Below are positions 33,065 to 45,567 of a stretch of DNA of 60,000 bases, one piece after another. A program made the translations under genes and the position numbers. Every line of letters begins with the position of its first letter. Within the stretch, counting starts at the first letter, position 1. Where the stretch lies: the NCBI RefSeq assembly GCF_030272615.1, contig NC_081409.1, positions 246,453,502-246,513,501 on the forward strand, read 5' to 3'. The notes under the pieces were generated by a model, which searched no databases, was not told the origin of the DNA, and worked only from the letters and a program-made list of their open reading frames with translations. The stretch comes from Cryptomeria japonica. Taxonomy: Eukaryota > Streptophyta > Pinopsida > Cupressales > Cupressaceae.

Positions 33065-34862
33065 ATGCCGATACCAATTATAGAGCACAGATTTGAGTGA
33101 GTCCGACGGTTCTAGCAGCCAGACGACTACGGACCAACGGTATGCAAATTGGATTCGGGGGGAGCTGGTCACATATGACAGATCCTGGGGGACCCTTGCA
33201 GTTCAAAGGTTTTTTGATGAGGACGTTTTTATTGATGATGGTCCTATTGCCTGGGAGGAGATAGCTGCGTTATATGAGCCTCTTCCAGCAGTTCTATCAG
33301 GTATCGTGGGAGGACTTCTATGTCCTGACAGGCGATCACATGGTTTGGCCGTGGGGTGGGGGCAGGTGATCGAGATGATGATTACCGAGGGGACTCGATT
33401 TGCGTGGGGGCCGTGTGTGCTGGTGCACCTTTACCAGGAGCTTCATGAGGTGGTCTATCGGGGGAGGGGTTCTTTAGTAGTGGGAGTGACGCTGCTCCAT
33501 ATTTAGGCCTGGGAGCACCTACCAGTGATGCAACTAGTGAATCTGAGGTTCCGTGCAATAGATCAACCGTATATGTTTATGTATAGCGACATGATGAGTC
33601 AGCCCCACCTGGGGAAGTTAGAGTGGTGGCGGCGGGCACTAGACGATCTAGATGCAGTCATATGGCGACCATACCTGGAGTGTGAGCAATGGGATGATGA
33701 TGCAGAGGCACTGCCCTATGTTTTTATGAATTGATTCCTCATTGGGAGGACCTCGTACCATGTGGAGAGACAGGTGCCCGGGAGAGTTCTGAGACAGTTT
33801 GGACAGCAGCAGGGACTGCCTAGTGGATCAGGGGAGTATGCGTGGGTGATTCGGGAGAGGTATGCATGGAGGCCAGTGCTGCCATATGATTAGGCACTAG
33901 TAGAGTTTCAGATGCTATAGGCGAGACCGTGGGACATACGATCAAGAGTCGTAGATGCAGGAGTAGCAGATGAGTACACGCAATATCGGGCAATGCACCC
34001 GATCCTACGAATATCGGATCCAGCAGAGCTGATTCTGGATTTTGAGGATGAGAGGGGACGAAGACGGAGGAGGGAAGGAGGTCAAGGACTGAGGACAGGT
34101 GGAGGAGGTGGAGGAGAGAAAGGAGGAGGTGGAGGAGGAGGAGGAGGTGGTGGTGGGTTGGGGATGCGGATTTAATGGAGAGGGAGAGGTGGACTGCCAC
34201 TACGGATAGCACAGGGACTACTAATACATGGAGGAGTTCGACTGGGTGGGAGGGGGATGGAGAGGGAGATCTTGATGGATAGAGGGGAGAGAGCTACTAG
34301 AGAGGGTGGTACAGGTGAGGCGGCTATGGATACCGGGGAGGGAGCCACTGGAGATCTTCGGGATCACATGATAGCACTTTTGCAGACCCGAGTAGAGGAT
34401 TTGGAGGCGGAGGTGGCGGCTAGGGATGTGCAGCTATTTGCATGGGAGTCAGAGCTGGCGGTGGTGCTACAGGAGAGGGATAGTGTAGTGGAGAGATTAG
34501 CAGAGCTGCAAGAGAGAGTCTGGATTGGAGTAGGAGCACAGGGGCCTATGGGGGAGGTGATGAGGGAGATGCGGCGAGCACATGCGGAGATAGACTACTG
34601 GCGGGGTTTATATGAGCAGGTGGTGCCAATTAGTTAGCGAGCTCTTAGCTATTCTCAGATGCAGCAGGCCAGATCAGAGCGATGATAGAGGGTGTAGAGC
34701 AGTGGGGGTGTGATGGGTCCTCTGCGGAGGGAGAGATCAGGGGATGCAGGAGTGAGTGGTGGTTTGATGAGGTCTCCACTGAGAGATGGATCAGGTGGTG
34801 CGGGCACCAGTGGGGGAGCAGGTGGCGATGGTGGTACAACATCTGGCCAGGGTGGCATTTGA
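33065..34862 (+). pseudogene. Antisense PMD gene of element 2, internally deleted
   Basis: Exon 1 is 33065-33139 and contains two stops (CGA to TGA and CAG to TAG inside the HRFE-VRRF motif). The donor is GTATGC. Ten bases into the intron the sequence jumps, at about 33150, to the codons for IRGELVTYDRS, so most of the intron and about the first 85 codons of exon 2 are lost. The rest follows element 1: PMD core, Gly-rich linker (34095-34165), coiled coil (about 34365-34640) and Gly-rich tail ending GGI. Further stops at 33504-33506 (TGG to TAG), 33732-33734 (CGA to TGA) and near 33891 and 33918 are mostly transition mutations. It keeps CAG where element 1 has its two TAG stops. Confidence 0.82.
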
Positions 34863-37448
34863 GAGAGAATTTTTGCATATATGTATTTGTATCATTGTTT
34901 ATTTTTTTGGACTGTATCTTGGATGGCTCTTGGTAGCCGATTTTGTAGACTTCATTGTACTCTGATATATGAGATGATATATATGAGGAGATCCCATATT
35001 TTGATGATATGCATTTGATATGTATGGAAGTTTATGTATGATGATGAGTTATTGCTTAGATGGATATGTGTACATATATGCATTTGATGAGATGTTTCTT
35101 ATATGCATGTTTTTATGATGATTTATGATGTGGGATACTGACATATGAATGCAGGTTTATATATGTATGATTTGTTTTGATTTTTGATGTAATGCTTTAT
35201 GTATGTAATGCTATGATGATGATGTATGTTTATGATGATTTATGAACAGGATTTTGGTGTTTCCTATTGTGATATAATGATGAGATAATTTATGCGATGA
35301 TGTTAATGCAAATGAATGATTTTATGTATGGATATGCATCTAGATGTTTTTAAATGAATGTAATATGGATAAACAAAATGTAAAGTACAAATGTTTATAT
35401 GATAATGTTGAAATAAATGCCTATGTATAATGTATATATATAAAATGGTATGAACCAATGTTTGGAAACAAATGGATTTATGATTCTAAATGCTTAAATA
35501 TGATTTAAGTAAAAAAATGATAATGTGATGATAATACAACTCCTGGTTTTAATAACTGCACCTTAATGCAATTTAAAAAGAGGATAATGAATGTAATGTG
35601 AATGAATCCTAAAATTGAGCATAATAAGATACTTAATAATGGATGAATGAATGCACCTTTTAACTATAAATGAATGCATGCAATGATAAATGATAAAAGA
35701 TAATGAAATGATGATGGATAGTTGACACTAAATGAATGAATAGTAAATGGCTTAATCAACGACAATTTGATCTCATTAATGAATCTAATTATTTATGATT
35801 TATGCAATGATGCCAATGATTAATGAAAACTAATGTAAAAAATGAACTATATGCAATATTAAGTTAAAAATGACATGAATGGACTTAATGCAAGATGCAA
35901 CTAAATGTGATGATGATATGATTATGAGGAATGCAAGGTTTTTGAGTTTTTTTGCATGATGCATTGATGATGTATCAGAGTACTCGGTCGTGATTGTATC
36001 CAAGACCAGCTCAATTCTTACATAACTGTTCATACGAACCTTGTTTACTTTTGGCATATAAATCATACATATGAATGAGGGAATGGATGGGTGATATGCA
36101 ACGAAATGCAAGATATAAACAGATGAGATGGACATGACGATCCATAGTGCTCTATTTTCATCATTGAGCTTTTAAAATGTTGGAAGAGAATACAAGCATC
36201 TTGACATAATGATTCAAGATGACCTGAGTATTCCTTACATGGATTTTATATAGCAAGTTAATACAAACGACTTGATATAAGGGTCAAGTCGACCAGAGTA
36301 TTGCTTGCGGAACAGACAAGGATTATCTTCGTTCATGCATGACTTGGATCATCCTCCTTGATCTTAGGCTGATCATATCCGGAGACAAGTGCATACCGTA
36401 CTAAGAGATAAAAACCTTTATCCAAATTGGATGAGGGGGAAGGAACCAAAGGAAGAGCAATGTTCCTGCAAACAAACATATACATAAAGAATAAAGAATA
36501 AGAATCCTTGGTAATGGTTCATGCTCATATGGTCAAGGTATACGCTGTAGTCAACAAGCCGTAATGATCTATGACTGCATTTGGCATAAGATCACGTAGC
36601 TTGGTGAACTTCCCACGTAGACACCATTAGTACATGCCCCAATACTTCATCGGAAATAATGCTCAAACGATACAAAATAATGCTGAAAGATCCCAATACA
36701 GATAAACGAATGATTGTACTCACAAATCAACCAAGTATTTGATAGCTTAACATAGTTTTCTTGTCAAATAAAACGTCACTTTTGTCTTTGTTTTGGTAGG
36801 GAAGGGTGCATCCTTGTTAAAGACAATTTTTGATTTGTTGATGTTGATTGTGTGGTTTGATTGGTAAATGGTCATCGTGTGAGTATTATGCCAATGTTTG
36901 TTTTGTATCTGTGTGGATGAGTATGTACAAGGTGTTGCCATGTTTTTGTGTGATTTTCGATGGTTTTTTCGTTGTTTTGGGGATTTTGTGAAACAGTTTT
37001 GAATGTTTTTGGTATTTTTGTGAAACAGTTTTGAATGTTTGTGCCAATGAATCACCAGTAATGTAGAATCCACTTCCATCAACTAGATTGTAAGGGCATT
37101 GCCCCCAAGTTGGACATGATTATGAAAAAGTGAGATGCCAGACACATGAAGTACTTTCTTTGATTACAGATCAAATAACAAGCCATGGTTTAGATGGATG
37201 GATGTGTGTATGCATCGAGTGTGATCACAACGAGCCTGAAAGATACTGGAGCCATTGTCTTTACGAGTCATGCCTGTTTGCCAGGTTTTCACCATCGCAC
37301 TTACCCAAGGTGCCACCAGAGTGGTTGTTCACCATTTGGATGCATGATTTTTCTTTACTTTTTGAATGTTTTTGTATTTCTTCAGGACATTTTTCTGAAT
37401 GTTTTTGGTATTTTCTGGTATGCAGGGGAGCCTGATGCTCTGTACAGC
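34863..37448. other. Convergent spacer of element 2, with ATG-rich simple repeats
   Basis: 34920-35760 is a low-complexity stretch of ATGATG, TATGTATG and AATGAATG words with no counterpart in element 1. 35760-36720 aligns with 7960-8900 of element 1. 37262-37345 carries the conserved GGTGAAAACC/GGTGGCACC block on the minus strand, including GGGTAAGTGC. No gene is seen. Confidence 0.6.
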
Positions 37449-38580
37449 TTAGGTATAAAACCGTTTGAGGTGCATGTTGTTGATTGGATCTGCGAGCGGT
37501 TCTCCTTCTGATGTAGCCAACTGATATGCCCTGGACCCGAATACAGCAGTGACAACATATGGGCCCAGCCAGTTTGATTCAAACTTGCCCTGATCTTCTC
37601 TGTTTGGTTAGTTGCGAGGATTCTCTCAGAGAACAAGATCACCTACCTCAAATGTATGAGATCTAACTCGATGATTGTAGCTTCTACTCATGCGTTGCTG
37701 ATAGGCTTTGAGGTGATTGTATGCAGCTTGTCGCTTGTCATCAAGTAATTCTAAGTCTTGGAGGCGTGAGACTCTGTACGCTTCATCATCTATTAGATTA
37801 TGCAAGGAAACCCATAGTGATGGTATCTCCACCTCAATAGTAAAGATAGCTTCAACACCATAGACCAATGAATAAGGAGTTGCACCTGTAGGGGTTCGAA
37901 TGCTAGTTCGATATGCCCATAGCGCTGGATTCAGTTGAACATGCCAATCACGACCGACATTATTGACTGTCTTCTTTAGGATTCTCAATATGTTTTTATT
38001 GGATGCTTCGGCCTGACCATTGCCTTGTGGGTAATAGGGGGTGGAAAAGCGGTGTTGGATGTGAAATTTCTCACAAAGTTCACGAACATCCTGATTTTTG
38101 AAAGGAAGACCGTTATCTGTGATGATGGACATGGGTACACCATACCGGCAGATGATGTAGTTGAGGATGAATGAGGCGATCTGCTTGTCGGTGACTTGGG
38201 TAAGTGGAACAGCTTCAATCCACTTTGTGAAATATTCGGTGGCGATAATAATGAATTTGTGGCCGTTGGATGAAGATGGATGGATTTTACCCACAAGGTC
38301 AAGGCCCCACTGACAAAAAGGCCATGGTGTTGTGATTGGTTGCAGTTCCTGGGCTGGTGCATGTATCAGGTCCCCATGAACTTGGCATTTCTTGCATTTT
38401 CTAACAAAGTAGTAGGAATCCTTTTCCATAGATGGCCAATAGTATCCATTGCGCAGGAGTTTCTTGGCTAGTGATGGACCACTTGAATGAGTCCCACAAA
38501 TGCCTTCGTGTACTTCTTCCAAAGCCTTTGTTATCTCATCTTGTTCCAGACATCAAAGGAGAGTACCATCAAGACCACGT
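37449..38580 (-). pseudogene. Integrase of element 2
   Basis: HHCC region HEGICGTH...KCKKC; DDE motifs GLDLVGKI, ITDNGLPF, NGQAEASN. It is open from 38522 to 37626. After GDLVL a TGA (CGA in element 1) and a TAA interrupt the GPF/Y end, which otherwise reads NWLGPYVVT. Confidence 0.9.
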
Positions 38581-38768
38581 CGGTATAGGGTTTCGGTAAT
38601 AATGGTATATCGAGCAGTTTGGCGAATGAAGGTTTTTCGTTGGTTATTCGATTGGTTGGGAGGAAGGGTATGATTGCGAAGATAGGTGTAAAATTCACCG
38701 TACCATGGGGATTCAGGACCGACAAGGTGACATATCATCTTGGATTCAGGGATATCATAAGCGAGGAT

Positions 38769-39788
38769 CTAAAGTTGTTCTACCAAGAACTCATAGCGTG
38801 TTGAATTTTGTGGAAGATCTAGGAGAGATGCGATGGTAGCCATAGCGTCAGCAGCTCGATTCTGATCTCTTGGTATCTGCTCAAAAGTGATAGTAGTAAA
38901 TGATGTCTTTATATTGTCCACCATTTGCTTATATGGCATGATTTTATCATCCTTGGTTTGATATTCATCTATTGCTTGTCGAATGACCAATTGGGAGTCG
39001 CCATATACTAGTAGTTCTTGTAATTTCCATTGTACGACTAGCTTGAGTCCTGTGCTCAAGGCCTCATACTCTTCTATGTTGTTGGTGCATGGAAATGTGA
39101 GCCTGTAAGACTTCGGGATGCTATCACCTTGAGGTGTGATAAACAGAATGCCTGCCCCCGAGCCATGCCTAGTGTATGAACCATCAAAGTATAGTTTCCA
39201 TGGTTGTGTTGTTGTAATCATGAATATCTCTTCATCTGGAAAATTGGAAATGAGAGGATGATCACCTATGAGAGGTGCATCAGCCAACTGATCTGCAATA
39301 ACTTGACCTTTGATAGCTTTACAATCTACATACTCGATGTCAAATTCACTTAGAATCATCACCCATTTGGCCAAGCGACCTGTCAATGTTGCTTTGCTGA
39401 GTAAATACTTGAGTGGATCAATCTTTGCAATGAGTTGTACCTTATGTGTTAACAAATAGTGCCTTAGTTTAGTGGCTGCTAAGATTATTGCTAGGCAAGC
39501 TCGCTCAATAGGTGTGTAATTGAGTTCATAGCCCACCAGTGTGCGAGAGATGTAGTAAACAACACACTCTTTTCCTTTTGTATTATGTTGTGCCAGTAGT
39601 ACACCCAATGCTGTACTTGTTGTTGAGATATAGAGTAACAATGGTCTACTTGGATTTGGTGGGATTAGCAATGGTGGATTCATGAGATAGTCTTTAAGTG
39701 TCTGAAATGCTTGCTGACATCGGGCATCGCACTGAAAGCGGATGTTCTTGTGTAGCAGGTGTGTGAATGGGTGACACTTATCAGCCAA
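38769..39788 (-). pseudogene. First and second RNase H domains of element 2
   Basis: A 339-codon uninterrupted stretch covers both. The first domain has LLLYISTTSTALGVLLAQ (degenerate first Asp). The second has YFDGSYTRHGSGAGILF, YGDSQLVIRQ and DQNRAADAMATIASL, so its D-E-D-D positions look complete. The dual arrangement marks the Tat lineage. Confidence 0.88.
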
Positions 39789-40640
39789 TTATGCAATGAA
39801 TCTTTGGATGGATTGAAGCCGCCCTTGTAATGTCCTTAGCTGACTGATATTCTTTGGTGGTGGCATGTCCATGATTGCTTTTACCTTTGTTGGGTCGACC
39901 TCAATACCTTTGCTTGAGACAATGTATCCTAGAAGCTTCCCGGAGGTTACTCCAAAGACACATTTCTTTGGGTTGAGTTGAACATGGTATTGTTCCAGTC
40001 TATCAAAGATTTTATCTAAGATGTGGAGATGCCCTTCTCTGGTGAGTGATTTTGATAGTAAGTCATCAACATAATCTTCCATCAGAGTATGCACCATGTC
40101 ATGGAAGATGGTGGTCATTACTCGTTGATAGGTTGCTCCTGCATTCTTTAGACCAAAAGACATTACATTCTAGCAATATGTGCCCCATGGACATGTGAAG
40201 GCTGTCTTATGTTGATCTTCCGGTGCAATCTTTATCTGATTGTATCCTAAAAAACCATCCATGAGTGAAAGCATGGCATGTCCTGCGGTCAGATCCACTA
40301 TGATGTCAATATTTGGAAGGGGGAAGTCATCCTTAGGACAGGCTTTATTCAGATCTCTGAAGTCAGTACAAATGTGGATGCCCCCTTTTGGTTTGCCAAC
40401 AGTCACAATATTGGAGATCCATTCTGCATAATCAATTGGTCCAATGAAACCAACATCTAGGAGTTTCTTGAGTTCTGTTTTGACTAGTACTGCAATTTGA
40501 GGATGCATTTTACGAAGCTTCTGCTTGACAGGTTTGGCTCCTTCTGCTACGGTGAGGTGATGCATGACTAAATCAGGATTAAGCCCAGGCATGTCTGCAT
40601 ATGACCATGCAAAGTTGATCTGACGCTTCTGGAAGAACTC
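39789..40640 (-). pseudogene. Reverse transcriptase of element 2
   Basis: ICTDFRDLNKACPKDDFPLP, AFTCPWGTYC, a stop replacing Trp near 40167-40172, then FGLKNAGATYQRV and YVDD at 40062-40073. GKLLGYIVSSKGIEVDP follows in frame, unlike element 1. Confidence 0.92.
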
Positions 40641-41825
40641 TATAAATTTAGGTTGTTCCTCTGGAGTGAGAAGAGATGCCAGATGTATGAGATGAGGATT
40701 TTCAGGAGTCCCCACATTGTATTCTTTGGTTTCCTCGATGAGAATCGTTGATCGTTCCTGTTGTGTACTAGCAGGGAGAATGTCAAACCCTTCATCCTCA
40801 AGCGCCTTAGAGAGGTTTTCATTGTTGGATACGCTCTTTCTTTTTACTTTTGTTGGATCAAACAGTGCCACAGTGTGGTTTTCACTGAAAGATCCATGTT
40901 TTATTATTATATTTTTGTAACTAAAAGGTTTGGCATCCACCCCGAAGTATGCTGCGCTATTAAGTTCAATGGCGAATCCAACTTTATGATCCCCACTTGG
41001 TAGGTTATCCCTTAATTCCAAAAAGTCAATGATGGCCTCATCATTTTGGAAGAAGTCAAGACATGGGGGATTTGGTTGGTTCCATTCGATGAGTTCAGGG
41101 TGGATAATGGGCATTACTTCATCGATTAGGTTAGGTGCGTTAGATGTATCAGTGAGGGTTAAGACATTATGGTGAAGGTCATTGATGGTACTCTCCCTGT
41201 CAGAATTAGGCATAGGATGAGATGTAGAGGGTGTGGAAGATGTTTCCAGTTCAAGAACCCAAGTGGTCTTTATCTGTGCTTCTCCATAAACAGGGATGTC
41301 TTTGTGTGGCGGAGGTAGTGATGCATCTTCCTCATCTGAAGTGTTAAGTTGTACAGAATCAAATTCCCACTCATGTGAGTCGGTCTCTGAGTCACTTTCC
41401 AGCATCCGATTACTATACCATACTGGGATGTCCTTTGAGTTAAATACTGCAGGTGTGATTGGTTGATGTACCTTTGCAGTGATTGGTGTTGCAGGAAGGT
41501 CGATCGGGATTAAAGAATCTGGTACAAGGAGTATTGGTAGTAGTGACTCAATGGCTTCTGCTGGAACTGCTGGTGCCATAGATGCTGCTACGAGTTCTGA
41601 TATAGTTGCTGCTGCTAATGGTGCTGTTGATGGGATTACTGGTTTGTTTGGTGGGATGAGTGGCATTGGTGATGGTTGTGTTGGGATTTTGAGCCTCGGT
41701 GGGGCAATTGTGATGGTGCTCGATGTTGCTTTGATAAGGAAAGGTGTTCTTTTTGCCGTAGGCTGACATAATGGTTTGCTAGGCTTTCCTTTGAATTTTG
41801 AGTTTAGGAAAGATCTCTTTTTCAA
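40641..41825 (-). pseudogene. Linker between G-patch and RT (element 2)
   Basis: Pro/Ala/Thr-rich N-terminal half, then the acidic SDSETDSHEWEFD and LIEWNQPNPPCLDFFQNDEA. It is open along its whole length in the RT frame (551-codon stretch 40170-41825). Conservation of the second half between elements 1-3 suggests it is a domain rather than a spacer, but I do not recognise it. Confidence 0.65.
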
Positions 41826-42915
41826 AGCCTAGGCCTGTATTGCCTTTGGGTTTTAATTCTGGCAGCAGAGGTTCATGTCGTCCTTGTTTGCAATATCCCA
41901 AAGCACTCTGACCATCATACCCCATTCTTTGCATAATGAGGAGACCTTTGCCATACTGATCCGTCGGAAGTTTAACTTGCGGTATATTAGTGGTGATGGG
42001 ATCTTTAAAGATCCAGTCCGCCAAGTCCTCATCTTGGGTTTCTTCTTCTTGACTCTTTCCAAGGATGAAAGGCATCAAAGCACAGGCTGGCGTGATTAGT
42101 GGTTGCTGGAGTCACTGATGTGGTTTACCATGTGTTCTAGGAGAAGTGGGCATTTGTCCCAGACAAAAGAGTTGACTCAAGTTGTATTCCCCGGGACCTT
42201 CCTCTGCTATTTTCATTTTAAGCTTTTCTTGCTTTGGTATAGTGGTGTTCGAACTGGCAAGAGAGGCAAGACTTATATATGATGTGGAGGAAATGGCTTC
42301 TCTATTATTAGGAATGATAATCTCTGGTTGATGGTTGATATTATGGCAATACGCAAAGGGATTTGCATCGCCCAAGATTGTGATCTCTACACCGTTATGT
42401 GGGAACTTGAAACATTGATGGTAGGTAGATGGAACGGCTTGCATGGCATGTATCCAAGGTCTCCCTAACAATAGATTATATGGTAGAGGAAGGTCCAGAA
42501 CCTGATAGATGATATGTTTTACCACGGGGCCTACTCGGATTGGTAGTACCACAGCTCCTTTGGATGAACGCTCCACATCGTCATAAGCTTTGATTGTGAT
42601 CTTCTTGCGAGGATCCACTGATTCTACCGCATATCCCAATGTTGTGACCAACTGTAGTGTACAAATGTTCAAGCCTGCTCCATTATCTATCAAGACTCGC
42701 TTGATCCTATGCTGGTTAATAAATCCTTCGATGTGGAGTGAGGCATTATGAGGTTGCTGGAAGGAAGAGTTGTCACTTTCGGAAAAAGTGAGACAAGGTG
42801 ATGACTTTAGACTTCCAACCATGGCTTGAAATTGGTCTGTATTCAGGTTTGCAGGAACTGACGCCTCTTGGAGTGCTTGATCCAAGATAGTTTTATGAGA
42901 TGGAGATAGGCACAA
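41826..42915 (-). pseudogene. Protease and intact G-patch (element 2)
   Basis: Protease: VLIDNGAGLNIC at about 42665-42700 and LLGRPWIHAMQAVPS near 42440-42480, in a 267-codon open stretch (42112-42915). A TGA at about 42112 follows GKPHQ. G-patch at 41830-41970: GKGLLIMQRMGYDGQSALGY, then KQGRHEPLLP and GNTGLGFE, uninterrupted. Confidence 0.8.
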
Positions 42916-43159
42916 AGAGCTCTAAAATGGATATAAGCGCAGGGGTTTTGTCTAATTGTTCCACAAGATTGTACTACTTTGGGATGGAGGTGGTGCCTTG
43001 TGGAGCTTCCTTGATGGTAACCTTGCCACGTCGTGTAACAACATTGCAAATTGAGTTGGGATTTTTGAAGGTTATAGTTGCAACTTGTTCATTGGCATCA
43101 TACAAATGATTTACAATATAATTATACGCAGCTAGCGTATAATCAGTGGTATCAGTGCC

Positions 43160-44736
43160 TCACCTGGAAGTGGAAGGACCCCTTTGATCTTGTGATGGAA
43201 GTGGGTTTTTGAACATCAGATGATAATTATTTGTTGTTTTTGGGTCATGTCCTTCTATTTCAATTTCTCCTCGGTCAATAAGATCCTGAATAAGATCTTT
43301 CAATCGGTGACAATTACTTGTCTTGTGTCCCCTCCCTTGGTGGAAATCACAATGTTCAGTATCTCTCCACCATGCAGGTTTGACTTGAGGTTCATAGTTT
43401 GATGTTTTAGGGAGAGTGACCAAATTTTGAGAAATGAGTTGTCGCAATATTGTTTCAATGGGTTCCCCTAAGGGAGTGTATGTGGATTTTTGTTTTTGCT
43501 GATGAGGTCTTGGTTCATCATGAGATGTGATGCGACCTTGATTGGTAGGAACATTTGTGTTATTCTGAGGTGGAGGATTCTGTCCTACAAATCGAACCAC
43601 AGGTTGTGCACTTTGTATAGTCCTGGCATCCACAACCCCATCATTGACGATATTCTTGTTTTTGTTCCAAAAGCTTGGTTTATCACTATTGAAGCGTGGG
43701 CGAGGACTATCCTTTGGTTCGTTATAGATTTTGATAAGTCGTTTCTTGATGAGGGCCCGCTCACATTTCAAACCCTTGGTGATCATATCATTAAAAGAGT
43801 TCGTGTCTTTGACATCCAGGTGAAATTCCATTTCTTCGTTTAAGCTGGAAATGAATATTTCCACTAGTTCTCATTCAGGTAACTGAAGAGAACGTCTGCT
43901 AGACATTTGACGCCATCGTTGCAGGAATATTGAGAATAGTTCACCTGGTTTTTGTTTAGTGTTGCATAGATCGGCCATGGTGATGTTGCGTTCAATGTTA
44001 TGAGAGTAATGAGCGAGGAATTTCTGGATAAGTTCCTCAAATGTTCTAATGCCAACTGATAGTTGGGAAAACCATGATGTGGTTGTTCCTCCCAAGCTTT
44101 GGGGAAAAAGGCGCATTAGGTAGGTGTCTTCATATGCCACTTCGAGACAAGCGGAATGAAATTCTCTGACATGATCATGAGGATCTCCTTTTCCTCTATA
44201 TTTTTCGAATTTGGGTGTTTCGAATCCTCATGGAAAGGGTGGCATATAAATATTCCTATCAAAAGGATAGGGACATATGTCATTGAGTTAGAATTGGTTA
44301 GTCTTGACACCACTATGAAGTTGTTGGGTGAGATTCTCGACTTGTTGCCGCAACATCTCCATTTCATTTGGAGGAGGAGGTGGTGGGTTACCTCGAGGAA
44401 TGTTATATCTGATGGGATCTCTACCTCTTTCCTCTTCATGGTGACTTTGTCTTTCTGATGCCTATCTTAATTGGGCAAGATCAAAGTCAGAGGGGCTCCT
44501 TCTTGAGTGAGTTTTAAGAAGTGAGCATCTGCATTGCTCCTGAGTATTTTGTCAAAAAGTCTGTTAAAGAGAGGGTTATGCTGGGCCCTTTCTATTGTTG
44601 CAGGAGTACGAGTACTTGGGTTTTCATCATTTGCATTTCCTCCAAGTGCTTCTTGAAATTCATTGAGATTTTCCTCTTCTTCTTCTTCTTCCATTTCTAT
44701 TTCTCGTTGCCTTGACTGTGATCGAGTTTGAGCCAT
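43160..44736 (-). pseudogene. Gag of element 2
   Basis: MAQTRSQSRQRE and an acidic run are followed by the gag domain (DPHDHVREFHSAC, TTTSWFSQL, FLQRWRQMSSR), EEMEFHLDVKDTNSFN, and the knuckle HCDFHQGRGHKTSNC at about 43310-43356. A stop near 43867 (Arg in the ancestor) splits it. Confidence 0.85.
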
Positions 44737-45183
44737 CTTGCTTACAAGCTTTTGTTGAAGTTGTGTGAAAATGATGATGAGTTGTTGATGAAATGAAAGA
44801 TTGATGGTTGGTGAATTGTGTTGCATGTGGATCTCTAGCACTTTTAAGGTAGATGTAACCAAAATTCCTTCTTTGAATTGCTTGTTTGTTTTGATAAGAT
44901 TTGATTGGATAAGGTGTAGAGAAATCTGAGATGTGTTACAGATTGAACTACCTAGTAATGAGAGGATCCACTCATGAACTAGTTTTAACCTGCGTAGATG
45001 TGTCTCTTAGGATGAGCTTATCCTAGATGTAGAAACAATCTAAAAAGTGATGTGATGTGTTTGATTCAAGCAATATCTAAAAGAGAACTTGGGGCAAGAA
45101 CCTCTTAATGTTTTGAGAGTTGGGACGGATTGATGATGAAGTGATGATGTATGAGTAAGATAATGGATGAAATGTTTTCAACT

Positions 45184-45567
45184 TCAATAAAAACTTTGTG
45201 TCACAAATGGGACAAACTCTACCTCTTCTCTTTCAAGTGTTGGTGGTATTTCTCGAGCTGTGTTGTATGTGATACAGACATTTGGGAAAAAGTTGGGATT
45301 AATCTTACCTCCTTGGTTTTTGTGATAACTCGGAGCTCTATATTGCATAAAAGCTCCATGGTTCAATGATTTTGAATCAAATTCATTTGTTTTGCTTTGA
45401 AGGTAGAGACGCATGTGATGCAGAAAAACTCTATGGGAGACAAAGATTTGTCTATTTATATAGAAGAATTTCCTCCTTTTGATCAAAGCCTTTGAGCTTA
45501 ATGGTCTTCTTTCCAAGTTGATATTCTGATGACGCTTCTTCTTTCACAAGAGGTGAAGAATGGTCAT
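45184..45567 (-). pseudogene. ORF1 upstream of gag (element 2), stop at codon 8
   Basis: 384 bases from ATG 45567 to the stop at 45184-45186, the same length as in elements 1 and 3. Codon 8 is TGA where element 1 has CGA, a CpG-type transition. The rest of the frame is open and encodes FYINRQIFVSHRVFLHHMRL and YHKNQGGKINPNFFPNVCIT. Confidence 0.75.

Larger units (their letters stand above)
37449..44736 (-). pseudogene. gag-pol polyprotein of element 2 (overall)
   Basis: It opens at ATG 44736 (MAQTRSQSRQRE) and ends at TAA 37449-37451. Two single-base insertions shift the frame, at about 42915 (before the protease) and at about 41810 (after the G-patch). Stops include CGA to TGA near 43871, TGG to TAG near 40167 in RT, and CGA to TGA and CAA to TAA near the integrase C-terminus. 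The order of domains is the same as in element 1. This copy gives the best view of linker and G-patch. Confidence 0.9.
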
